Shown here: one piece after another, positions 8,521 through 16,089 of the stretch
Numbering within the stretch: the first letter of the stretch is position 1
Layout of the letters: each line of letters opens with the position of its first letter
Source of the DNA: an uncultured Robinsoniella sp.
Lineage (GTDB): Bacteria > Bacillota > Clostridia > Lachnospirales > Lachnospiraceae
NCBI GenBank assembly: GCA_900540475.1
Contig: UQGG01000070.1
Location: forward strand, 1 to 30,679
Length of the DNA: 30,679 nucleotides
Reading direction: 5' to 3'
Notes under the pieces: generated by a model
What the model was told of the DNA's origin: nothing
Databases searched by the model: none
The model's input: the letters and a program-made list of their open reading frames with translations, nothing else
Program-made: the position numbers and the translations under genes

Positions 8521-9382
8521 TATTATATCTATTCTAAACTTAACATATTGCGAAACCCGGCATAAGATATGCTCTAAACGCAGCGTTACTTTTCTTATAC
8601 TATTAGCTTTTCTAATCTTCGTATATATATCGCCGCTGAAGGCTGTATCCAAGGATGCCGGATATAAAATATCGCCCTGGGTCTTTCCACATTTGATGTC
8701 ACACCTGTACTTTTTATTTACATTTATTTTGGGAATTATTTATTTCTACTCAAATGCACCGTTCTTAAATCATGCAGGTATGTACCAAATGATTCGCAGC
8801 GGACGTTATCGCTGGTGTATTTCCCAAATCATAAGCATTATTTTTAGTGGATTCACTCTTGCAGCGGCAGTGTTATTGCTCTCGGTCATCATTCTTGCAC
8901 CAAGGGTTTTTCTTACCAGTGAATGGGGGAAGCTGCTTCATACTCTTTCCCTTACGGACATGGGAGCCTCATACAATTTTTCTTTTGCCATTTCTTATAA
9001 TTTAATAAATAAATTACAGCCAATTCCCGCCATGTTGCTGGCATGGGGCGTTTGCGGACTTACCATTTCTTTTACGGGAATTTTTTTGTTCTTTTTCAGT
9101 GTTTTTATAAATCGTACTGCTGCAATCAGCATAACTATGGTTCTGTTAACTGGGGTTGTGATAGTTGAAAACTTTCTTCCGAAAATTCAGGAACGGTTAT
9201 ACTATTTTTTGCCCCTGGCATGGATGCAGATTACAAGAATTGGGGAGACTCGATTTGGGTATGGAACTATCCCGCCATTGCATTACAGCATTCCGGCACT
9301 TTGCATTTTGATTATACTAATGTCGGTTCTCATACTAATCAGATTTAAGTACATTGAGTTAAAATGGAACAAGGAAGAATAA
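8513..9382 (+). CDS. ABC-2-like membrane protein, second subunit
   Basis: A 289-residue protein with about six hydrophobic segments, the first being VTFLILLAFLIFVYISPL. Its MYQMIRSGRYRWCISQIISIIFSG resembles the corresponding loop of the preceding protein (YAYLMVQKGS...YTLSRSITIF), suggesting that the two are diverged paralogues forming a heterodimer. GTG 8513 is chosen: GGAGG at 8501-8505 lies 7 bases before it and the gene then overlaps the previous one by 8 bases. The longer open frame from TTG 8474 has no ribosome site. Function is inferred from the adjacent ATPase. Confidence 0.75.
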   Translation: MHNIISILNLTYCETRHKICSKRSVTFLILLAFLIFVYISPLKAVSKDAGYKISPWVFPHLMSHLYFLFTFILGIIYFYSNAPFLNHAGMYQMIRSGRYRWCISQIISIIFSGFTLAAAVLLLSVIILAPRVFLTSEWGKLLHTLSLTDMGASYNFSFAISYNLINKLQPIPAMLLAWGVCGLTISFTGIFLFFFSVFINRTAAISITMVLLTGVVIVENFLPKIQERLYYFLPLAWMQITRIGETRFGYGTIPPLHYSIPALCILIILMSVLILIRFKYIELKWNKEE

Positions 9383-9399
9383 ATAAGGAGTTGAAATGA

Positions 9400-10043
9400 A
9401 TGTTAACAGAAAGCATTATTAAAATTGTGGATGCTTCAAAAAGCTTCAAAAATCAAAAAGTTCTACAAAATATTTCATTGGAGTGCGGATCGGGTAAAAT
9501 TTATGGCATCATTGGAAGGAACGGATCAGGTAAAACGGTTTTATTCAAATGCATCTGCGGATTTTTGAAACTGGATGAAGGGGAGATACGGGTTGAAGGC
9601 AAAACATGGGACAGGACCTTGATCTTTTAACCAATAGCGGAATTATTATTGAAGAACCTGCTTTTCTAAAAAATGAAAATGGGTATAGAAATTTGGAATA
9701 CCTCTACATGATTAACAACAAAAAGAACAAAAACCACCTCGTTCGTATTCTTAACAAGGTAGGCTTGGATGCCCTATCGAAAAAAAAGGTTGGAAATTAT
9801 TCCATGGGGATGCGGCAACGGCTGGCCATAGCTCAGGCGATCATGGAGGACAAGGAAATCTTAATCCTGGATGAACCCATGAACGGACTGGACAACCAGG
9901 GAGTCCTTGAAATGAGAGAGTTATTTCTGGAACTGAAGGCGAGTGGCAAAACGATTCTGCTTGCAAGCCATAACAAAGAGGATATCAATGTGTTATGCGA
10001 TGAAGTATATGAAATAGACCGGGGTATCATGAAGCGAGTTTGA
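9400..10043 (+). pseudogene. ABC transporter ATPase, split by a single-base frameshift
   Basis: An ATPase of the short antibiotic/bacteriocin exporter type, in two frames. The first part (9400-9630) has Walker A GRNGSGKT with K45. It then runs out of frame at about 9605 and stops as WDRTLIF. The second part, readable from 9606, continues the same protein: GQDLDLLTNSGIIIEEPAFL, signature YSMGMRQR, Walker B ILILDEP, D-loop MNGLD and H-loop LLASHN. Joining GKT to MGQDLD by restoring one base gives a normal ATPase of roughly 215 residues. AAGGAG at 9385-9390 serves ATG 9400. Neither half alone could form a full nucleotide-binding site. The lesion is next to AAAA (9601-9604), so a homopolymer sequencing error is a real alternative. 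It would power the two membrane proteins upstream. Confidence 0.8.
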
Positions 10044-10059
10044 AAATTGCTTCATGATA
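10025..10059. terminator. Perfect 11-bp inverted repeat at the end of the ABC cassette
   Basis: TATCATGAAGC (10025-10035) and GCTTCATGATA (10049-10059) pair perfectly across 13 bases and span the ATPase stop. It lies between two convergent genes, the PucR gene ending at 10091 on the other strand. No T run follows on the plus strand, so it is a weak or factor-dependent terminator candidate, or an mRNA 3'-end stabiliser. Confidence 0.45.
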
Positions 10060-10090
10060 AGCTGTACTCTGGGCAATCAAATGAATTTAC

Positions 10091-11719
10091 TTATGATAAT
10101 AAAGCCATCATGCGATAAATCCCAATTGCCCGATAGACCATATAAGCCTCCGGCATATGTGTAATATCATAATTCAAAATTTTCTTAATCTTATTTAACC
10201 GGTATTGAATCGTGTTTCGATGAAGAAACATGAGTTCGCCGGTTTTTTTTGTGTCGCTGTTGGCATCCAGCCAATAGACAGCCAGGGTTTGAAGCAGGTC
10301 AGTGCCATCACTTTCTTTGAAGAGCGGGTTCAGACATTCAAGAATATTTTCTTCTGTTTTTTCTCTGGATTCCATTTGCAGCTTCCGGCACTCCCGGGCG
10401 AAAATCAGTTCATAGGTGGTGAATAGTTTTCGAAGAGGGTAGATCTGTGTGGCATACTGGTAATACTCTGTATATAATAAGAACATTTTCTGCACATGTA
10501 AGGTGTCCTCAAGATTGGTAAAGATGGTAAAGGAAGCTTCCGGTTCGACTTCAAATATGGACTCCATTAAAGTATGGCGAATATTCAGGTCGTTTTTAGA
10601 GACGGTTGAATAAGAGAGAAATATAACCAGAAGTTTATTGTACACATCTGCTATTGCCGGGCGCTCTAAAATGCGCAGCTCATTTCTTGCGATTTTAGCC
10701 AGATGTTCCAGCCGGTGCTGGTTTTGAACCAGTGACTGTGTCTCATCTTTTAAGTTTACCAGGAGCATGGTGTTAATGGATGCGATATCCAGGTGAAAAG
10801 CCTGGGCTATATTATACACACGATCCGGGCTGTCCCCCAGAATCGCAGGAATCAGGGCATCCAACTGCATGGAATCTATATTGCATTTCCAGATGCTGGA
10901 GAATAGCTGAAGTAATTCTACTGCCTGGAACAGACTGTTTTTGCTCAGCGTACCCATGGTATCCAAAGCCAACAGACGTAAATGACGGTAGGGGACATCG
11001 GTAAATGGAATACAGTAAGCCTTCATTTTCGATTCTCCCGGAAGCGATAGCAATAAGATAGCATCTTCCGTATCCCTGGAATGATCCGAAGCCTGAAAAG
11101 GGGAGAGAAGCGCTTCTACATCTATTGGACTGGTCACCGGCCATTTTACAAAACAGATGCACCGTGAGGAAGTATCGGTGAGCAGGAGGCTGGATTTTAG
11201 ATGAATACTCATCATCTGAATGACATTTCCCAGGGTACGCTGATGTTTTGGAAGCTGTGATATACGTTCCAGCATCTGGTTCACATAACGGGATTCCTTT
11301 TGGTGGTTTAAAAACACGGCTTCCATAACATCTGAGATCACATCATTATAACCCAGATCCATCCTGTTATAGGGCATAGCAATCAGAGGCAGAGATAGTT
11401 CATTGGATTTTGCAATGAGCTTTTCGTTTATTTCCGGAAGAAAATGTCCCACATAGTAAAGGACGATACCCACATCTCCGGATTCATAGAGCATTTCAAT
11501 CGTGTGGCATTGGGCGTTTACGTCATCTTTGATGGAAGTAAATGCGGTTAATAAAAGTTCATTGGGAGTGAAGAGCTGTCTGTTGGATAACATATCACTG
11601 TCAACCAGCTCCAACACCGATATAGAGTTCACTATTTTATTCAGCCCTTTGTGTCCTGAAACAACAGAACTTTCCCGTAAAGACGGTAATTTTAGACAGT
11701 CAGCAACCGTAAGACTCAT
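10091..11719 (-). CDS. PucR-type transcriptional regulator
   Basis: A 542-residue regulator. The N-terminal PucR (purine catabolism regulator) domain covers about residues 8-125. The centre (about 280-400) fits the CdaR/GGDEF-like segment. The C-terminus is a helix-turn-helix of the PucR/CdaR kind (ELMFLHRNTIQYRLNKIKKIL). AAAGGAG about 8 bases before the ATG supports the start. It is divergent from the permease/DUF917/peptidase operon and is the natural candidate for its substrate-responsive activator. PucR-family proteins commonly sense purine-breakdown or amino-acid-derived ligands, but the ligand here is not deducible. Confidence 0.9.
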   Translation of the reverse strand: MSLTVADCLKLPSLRESSVVSGHKGLNKIVNSISVLELVDSDMLSNRQLFTPNELLLTAFTSIKDDVNAQCHTIEMLYESGDVGIVLYYVGHFLPEINEKLIAKSNELSLPLIAMPYNRMDLGYNDVISDVMEAVFLNHQKESRYVNQMLERISQLPKHQRTLGNVIQMMSIHLKSSLLLTDTSSRCICFVKWPVTSPIDVEALLSPFQASDHSRDTEDAILLLSLPGESKMKAYCIPFTDVPYRHLRLLALDTMGTLSKNSLFQAVELLQLFSSIWKCNIDSMQLDALIPAILGDSPDRVYNIAQAFHLDIASINTMLLVNLKDETQSLVQNQHRLEHLAKIARNELRILERPAIADVYNKLLVIFLSYSTVSKNDLNIRHTLMESIFEVEPEASFTIFTNLEDTLHVQKMFLLYTEYYQYATQIYPLRKLFTTYELIFARECRKLQMESREKTEENILECLNPLFKESDGTDLLQTLAVYWLDANSDTKKTGELMFLHRNTIQYRLNKIKKILNYDITHMPEAYMVYRAIGIYRMMALLS

Positions 11720-11786
11720 GAAAAATGCTCCTTTCAGGTTTGTTTTTTGATATCATTTGTCATATCTTAAGAATTCATGTAATATT

Positions 11787-11816
11787 ATTATACCCTGTTT
11801 GAAGAGGGAGTGTAAA
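11787..11816 (-). promoter_or_regulatory. Promoter of the PucR-type regulator
   Basis: Read on the minus strand: TTTACA (11811-11816), 18-base spacer, TATAAT (11787-11792). It lies about 70 bases before the ATG in the divergent intergenic region. Confidence 0.6.
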
Positions 11817-11868
11817 GGCTTTTGTGCAGGGAAACAAAATTAGATGCTGTTGTTTGTGTTTGGTATGA

Positions 11869-11897
11869 ATGACTTTTTATGCTTAAAATATTATAAT
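11869..11897 (+). promoter_or_regulatory. Promoter of the NCS1 permease operon
   Basis: ATGACT (11869-11874), 17-base spacer and perfect TATAAT (11892-11897). Transcription would begin near 11904, which excludes the ATG at 11844 and supports the GTG start at 11931. The poor -35 box is consistent with activation by the divergent regulator. Confidence 0.5.
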
Positions 11898-11930
11898 AAT
11901 ACAAATGAAAAAATATATAGGAGGATTATC

Positions 11931-13250
11931 GTGGAGAATAAGAATAGTAATCAAATTGAAGCTTTTGCACTGGAACCGGTCTCAGCTGAAAACCGGAAGA
12001 GCTGGATATCCGTAACGTTTGTTCAGGCGGGTATGTTTATCTGTGTACCATCTCTGCTGTTAGGGGCTATGCTTGCCCAATCAATGTCATTCTGGCATGC
12101 GGCTATTGCAGGTATTCTGGGATATTTACTGACGCTTGTTCTGACCTTTGTGCTGGGGATGCAGGGAGCAGATCTTGGAATACCCACCTGTGCAATCTGC
12201 CAGTCAACGTTTGGAAGAAAAGGTGTCAGGCTGATTGTAAGCTCGCTGTTTGGCATTTCTTTAATGGGCTGGTTTGGTCTTCAGACCAGTGTCTGCGGGG
12301 AAGCATTTACCAATATTATCCGGGAAGGGTTTGGATTTACGATTCCGGTCAGCGTATCTTCTGTGATCTGGGGGCTGATAATGCTGGCTACTGCTGTATT
12401 TGGCATGAATGCGCTTAATAAGCTGGATTCTCTGTCTGTTCCGCTGATGGTATTTATTATGGTGCTGGGAACGGTATTGGCTCTTCGCAGTTATGGAACG
12501 GCAGGACTTGGAACCGAAGTAGAAGAAAGTATGAGTATCATGCAGGGAATAGGACTTTCTTTTAGTTTTTCGGCTGTGGGGGCAATCACCGCTGCGGATA
12601 TTACCAGGTTTCAGAGAAACAGGAAAGATACGATTAAGTCATCTTTCTGGGGGATTATGCCGGCAGGACTCTTTACATTGGTACTTGGGATTTTAATGAC
12701 GAAGATCACCGGAGTATATGATATCAGCATGGTACTGGTAGCGGTAGGAATCCCGTTCCTTGGTATCATTATTCTGGTATTGGCAACATGGACAACCAAT
12801 TCCTTAAATGCATACTGCGGCGGACTGAATGTGATCATGACCTTTAATCTCCCGGATAACCGGAGAAGAGAGGCTACTTTTGCCGCAGGTATTGTAGGAA
12901 TTTTATTATCCGTGCTTGGAATTCTGGGACATATTGAGCAGTTTTTAAGTCTGTTATCCTATGTGTTTTCTGCAATTGGCGGAGTTATGATTGCGGATTA
13001 CTGGTTCGTAGGCAAGGGAAAAAAGGAAAATTGGCATCCACAGGAAGGATATAACTGGACGGGTATTATAGCTACAATTCTGGGTGTGGCGGGAGCAGCG
13101 TTAATTGGAATCGAATATTCCGGGATTTTATTTGCCCTGGTTATCTTTCTGATTATTGAGAGATTCGTACCATCCCAATCCAGAAATAAAAATACACAAG
13201 CTGTAAATGAGGAAAAAACAGGAGGAACAATCAATGAGAACATTATCTAA
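11931..13250 (+). CDS. NCS1-family permease, cytosine/purine (CodB-like)
   Basis: A 439-residue integral membrane transporter for a nucleobase, hydantoin or related small heterocycle, probably cation-coupled. It shows about twelve hydrophobic segments, an early WISVTFVQAGMFICVPSLLLGAMLAQSMSFWHA and the central SFSAVGAITAADITRFQR typical of cytosine permease relatives. GTG 11931 is the start: AGGAGG (11919-11924) lies 6 bases upstream and the predicted promoter is at 11869-11897. An in-frame ATG at 11844 would add 29 residues but has no ribosome site. Its 3' end overlaps the DUF917 gene by 17 bases. With DUF917 and an M20 hydrolase it suggests uptake and cleavage of a hydantoin-like or amide compound; the substrate is inference. 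Confidence 0.88.
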   Translation: MENKNSNQIEAFALEPVSAENRKSWISVTFVQAGMFICVPSLLLGAMLAQSMSFWHAAIAGILGYLLTLVLTFVLGMQGADLGIPTCAICQSTFGRKGVRLIVSSLFGISLMGWFGLQTSVCGEAFTNIIREGFGFTIPVSVSSVIWGLIMLATAVFGMNALNKLDSLSVPLMVFIMVLGTVLALRSYGTAGLGTEVEESMSIMQGIGLSFSFSAVGAITAADITRFQRNRKDTIKSSFWGIMPAGLFTLVLGILMTKITGVYDISMVLVAVGIPFLGIIILVLATWTTNSLNAYCGGLNVIMTFNLPDNRRREATFAAGIVGILLSVLGILGHIEQFLSLLSYVFSAIGGVMIADYWFVGKGKKENWHPQEGYNWTGIIATILGVAGAALIGIEYSGILFALVIFLIIERFVPSQSRNKNTQAVNEEKTGGTINENII

Positions 13251-14334
13251 ACTGGAAATAATTGATATTTTATATGGCTGTACGATTTTGGGAACCGGCG
13301 GAGGCGGGGATCTGGAATTAGGACTGGATGTTATGCAGCAGGATTTTGATGAAGGAAAAGAACTTCGCATGGTAGATTTAGATGAAATACCGGATGATGC
13401 TTATGTGGCAACTCCTTATATGTGCGGTGCGCCGTCTGCATTAGGAGAAGAAATTGAAGATAAATATAAGAGACTTCCACAGCTTGGATATCCGGAATCT
13501 CTTCTGGCATTCCGTACATTGGAAAGCTATTATAACAAGAAGTTTTATGCGGTATCTTCTACCGAGTTAGGCGGAGCCAATACAGCTTATGCACTTCATG
13601 TTGCCTGCCAGCTGGGCTTGCCGATTGTGGATGCGGATCCGGCAGGACGTTCTGTTCCGGAACTTCAGCACAGCACTTATTATGTAAAAGATATTCCCAT
13701 TGCACCCATGGCGCTGGCTACCCAGTTTGGAGATACCATGGTGTTAAAGGATGTGGTGGACGATCTTCGGTCTGAAGACATCGTAAGGGCTGTGGCAGTA
13801 GCCAGCGGAAATAAAATCGGAGTAGCAGACCATCCGATAACAGGAGATAAATTAAAAGGTGCAACCATACCAAATGCCATTACATATGCTTTGAAAATTG
13901 GACAAGCGCTGAGAGAAGCACGGGATAATCATGAAGATGCGGCGGAGAAAATTACTGCTGCAGCAGGTGGGAAAATTTTATTCAGAGGAAAGGTAACGGA
14001 ATTCCCATGGGAGCAGACAGGCGGATTTAACGTGGGTGAAGTTTCTCTGGATGGAACAAATGAATATGCAGGAGAAACATATAAAGTTTGGTTTAAAAAT
14101 GAACATATTCTCTCTTACCGCAATGGGGAAATGGATATCACGGTGCCGGATCTGATCTGCGTTGTGGATAAGGAAGGAAACCCCATTACCAATCCCAATT
14201 ATCAGGTGGGTCAGGAACTGACGATCTTCGTGCTGCCGGCACCTGAAATCTGGACAACCAAAAGAGGGTTGGAAGTGTTTGGACCACGAAGCTTCGGATT
14301 TGATGTGGATTACGTACCATTTACCGAGAAATAG
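13234..14334 (+). CDS. DUF917 protein (S-methyl thiohydantoin desulfurase-like family)
   Basis: A 366-residue cytoplasmic protein of the DUF917 family, whose members are related to hydantoinase-type enzymes and carry the database name S-methyl thiohydantoin desulfurase-like. The N-terminus has the family's Gly-rich ILGTGGGGDLELG. Further family-like segments are STELGGANTAYALHVACQLGLPIVDADPAGRSVPELQ and a beta-rich C-terminal half (VPDLICVVDKEGNPITN). ATG 13234 has AGGAGG at 13220-13225; the upstream in-frame ATG at 13207 has none. The overlap with the permease gene argues for coupled translation. The exact reaction is unknown. The company it keeps here suggests processing of the compound the NCS1 permease imports. 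Confidence 0.85.
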   Translation: MRTLSKLEIIDILYGCTILGTGGGGDLELGLDVMQQDFDEGKELRMVDLDEIPDDAYVATPYMCGAPSALGEEIEDKYKRLPQLGYPESLLAFRTLESYYNKKFYAVSSTELGGANTAYALHVACQLGLPIVDADPAGRSVPELQHSTYYVKDIPIAPMALATQFGDTMVLKDVVDDLRSEDIVRAVAVASGNKIGVADHPITGDKLKGATIPNAITYALKIGQALREARDNHEDAAEKITAAAGGKILFRGKVTEFPWEQTGGFNVGEVSLDGTNEYAGETYKVWFKNEHILSYRNGEMDITVPDLICVVDKEGNPITNPNYQVGQELTIFVLPAPEIWTTKRGLEVFGPRSFGFDVDYVPFTEK

Positions 14335-14349
14335 AAATGAGGAAAGCAT

Positions 14350-15621
14350 ATGATTGAAAAATTACAGGAGTTGATTGCGATTCCCAGTGTATCCAAAAAA
14401 GGTGATGATCTCGCTCCTTATGGAATCGAAACGGCGAAGGCACTGGAGTATGTGCTGAATCTGTGCAGGGACTTTGGTTTCCGTACAAAAAACTGTGAGA
14501 ATCAGGTGGGATATGCAGAAATCGGCAGCGGCGATGAGATGATCGGCATCTTGTGTCATCTGGATGTGGTTCCGGCTGGAAATGGCTGGACTTATCCGCC
14601 ATTCGCAGGGGAAATCCATGACGGCAGACTTTATGGCAGGGGAGCGGTGGATGATAAAGGTCCGGCAATCGCATGTATTTTTGCTATGAAGGAATTATTG
14701 GATATGGGCATACCTCTGAAAAAAAGAATCCGTATTATCTTTGGACAGTCAGAAGAAACCGGTGACTGGACGGATATGGAATATTATAAACAGCATGAAG
14801 AGCTTCCTTCTTATGGATTTACACCGGATGCTGACTTTCCGGTTATTTATGGAGAAAAGGGTATTTTACAGATCACCCTTTCCATGGAACAGCAGAAATC
14901 CGGGTTCCTTTCGGTGTCAGGCGGGAATGCACCAAATGTAGTAGCGGATCAGGCATCCTGCACGGTACTTGGCGCAGAGGGTGAAAAGCTGCAATTTCAG
15001 GCAAATGGAAAAGCGGCACATGGCAGCACGCCGGAAGAAGGTGAAAATGCCATATCCAACCTGATGGATTTATTACTTAAGGAAATGGAAGAGAGGCATT
15101 TTAAGTGTCCGTTTGCCGAATTTTATATGGATAAAATCGGATATGCGCTACATGGAGAACGGATCAACTGCGAACTTTCTGATGAAGCAAGCGGTAAAAT
15201 CACTTTTAATGCAGGCATGATCCGGATCAAAGAGAGCAGCGTGGAATTGTCCGTTGATATCCGCTATCCTGTTACCTGTAAGGAAGAGGAAATTATCTTA
15301 AGGATTAAGCAGCAGGCAGAACCATATGGGGTAAAGGTTTCGGTCTGTGAAAGCATGGCTCCGGTTTATCTGGATAAGAATACACCGGTAATTCGTGCAC
15401 TCATGGAGGTTTACCATGAGGAAACAGGAGATGATACACCGGCAATGACAATGGGCGGCGGCACCTATGCCAGAGCGATGGAGGGTATCGTAGCCTTCGG
15501 ACCGCTGTTTCCGGGCAGGGAGTGTACGGAGCATCAGAAGGATGAGTATATTCTGCTTGAAGATCTTGAGAAGGCAAAGGAAATTTATAAGAAGGCTTTG
15601 TGGAGACTGGTAGAGTTGTAG
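14350..15621 (+). CDS. M20-family metallopeptidase (PepV/Sapep-type dipeptidase)
   Basis: A 423-residue zinc hydrolase of the M20 family, which includes dipeptidases and N-acyl or N-carbamoyl amino acid hydrolases. Visible residues are the metal His in CHLDVVPAG (H70), the bridging Asp in GRGAVDDKGP (D101) with D99 nearby, the catalytic and metal Glu pair in SEETGD (E135-E136), PDADFPVIYGEKG, the GGGTYARAM loop and a late His in ECTEHQKDEY. The order and spacing fit the PepV/Sapep dipeptidase branch, though it is shorter than PepV (about 470). GAGGAAAG precedes the ATG, 15 bases after the DUF917 stop. As last gene of the PucR-linked operon it could hydrolyse the dipeptide-like or carbamoyl product of the pathway. 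Confidence 0.88.
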   Translation: MIEKLQELIAIPSVSKKGDDLAPYGIETAKALEYVLNLCRDFGFRTKNCENQVGYAEIGSGDEMIGILCHLDVVPAGNGWTYPPFAGEIHDGRLYGRGAVDDKGPAIACIFAMKELLDMGIPLKKRIRIIFGQSEETGDWTDMEYYKQHEELPSYGFTPDADFPVIYGEKGILQITLSMEQQKSGFLSVSGGNAPNVVADQASCTVLGAEGEKLQFQANGKAAHGSTPEEGENAISNLMDLLLKEMEERHFKCPFAEFYMDKIGYALHGERINCELSDEASGKITFNAGMIRIKESSVELSVDIRYPVTCKEEEIILRIKQQAEPYGVKVSVCESMAPVYLDKNTPVIRALMEVYHEETGDDTPAMTMGGGTYARAMEGIVAFGPLFPGRECTEHQKDEYILLEDLEKAKEIYKKALWRLVEL

Positions 15622-15635
15622 GAGAAAGTAAATGG

Positions 15636-15685
15636 AAACTGCTGTATACGGACGCATGTTGGTATATGGCAGTTTTTTGCTTTTA
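15636..15685 (+). terminator. Intrinsic terminator of the permease/DUF917/M20 operon
   Basis: AAACTGCTGTATAC (15636-15649) pairs with GTATATGGCAGTTT (15662-15675) at 13 of 14 positions if G-U is allowed, followed by TTTTTGCTTTT. It begins 15 bases after the peptidase stop. Confidence 0.85.
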
Positions 15686-15789
15686 TAAACTGAAGTTCAA
15701 AAATATGTACCATTTTATATATAAAAGGATAATATGCATATAAAATAAGACTTATTTGTTTAAAAATATACATAATGCACAAAGAAGTA

Positions 15790-15818
15790 TTGAAAAATAC
15801 ACTTATAAATGATAATAT
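15790..15818 (+). promoter_or_regulatory. Promoter of sugar/polyol operon 1, with shared motif
   Basis: TTGAAA (15790-15795), 17-base spacer, TATAAT-like TAATAT (15813-15818). The -10 overlaps ATAAATGATAAT (15805-15816), one base different from ACAAATGATAAT found at 24915-24926 and 25408-25419. The leader to the first ATG would be about 265 bases and contains a MITE-like element. Of the gap 15622-16089, only 15686-15789 (AT-rich) shows nothing I can name. Confidence 0.6.
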
Positions 15819-15904
15819 GGCGGTACATAAAGGAAATATCTATATTCGTGGAAAGGAGAGGGCAGAAAGAGAATTTACAACAAATTATTGGTAGAAGAAT
15901 GTCA

Positions 15905-16062
15905 AGGGCGGTTTGGAAATTCCCCGCCATCTGCACGCTACACTTTGCGGTATATTTGCCCCGAATTCAGGTTACATAGTACGCTTGTCGCCCTTCATTC
16001 GGAACAAATCTCCCACAAACTGGAACGCACAGTTGTCAGAAAGCTATTTCCAAGCAAGCCCT
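15905..16062 (+). mobile_element. MITE-like element, copy A
   Basis: Imperfect terminal inverted repeats AGGGCGGTTTGGAAAT (15905-15920) and ATTTCCAAGCAAGCCCT (16046-16062) bound a 158-bp unit. Its core matches copy B at 25122-25278: CACTTTGCGGTATATTTGCC, the segment CGCCCTTCATTCGG and CAAATCTCCCACAAA. The core contains nested inverted segments, so the unit can fold into a long hairpin. It codes for no transposase. It lies in the 5' leader of operon 1, ending 16 bases before the GGAGG of the binding-protein gene. The frame through it is open and joins the binding-protein frame, which could mislead automatic start calling. Confidence 0.75.
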
Positions 16063-16089
16063 AAACAAAGGATGATTGGAGGATTACGA

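Noticed and set aside
9600..9612. Programmed -1 ribosomal frameshifting in the ABC ATPase
   Set aside because: The junction (AAA ACA TGG) has no slippery heptamer, and I saw no obvious downstream stimulator structure. A mutation or read error is simpler.
15913..16089. N-terminal extension of binding protein 1
   Set aside because: The extension is element sequence. A normal signal peptide starts at ATG 16090, with GGAGG at the right distance.
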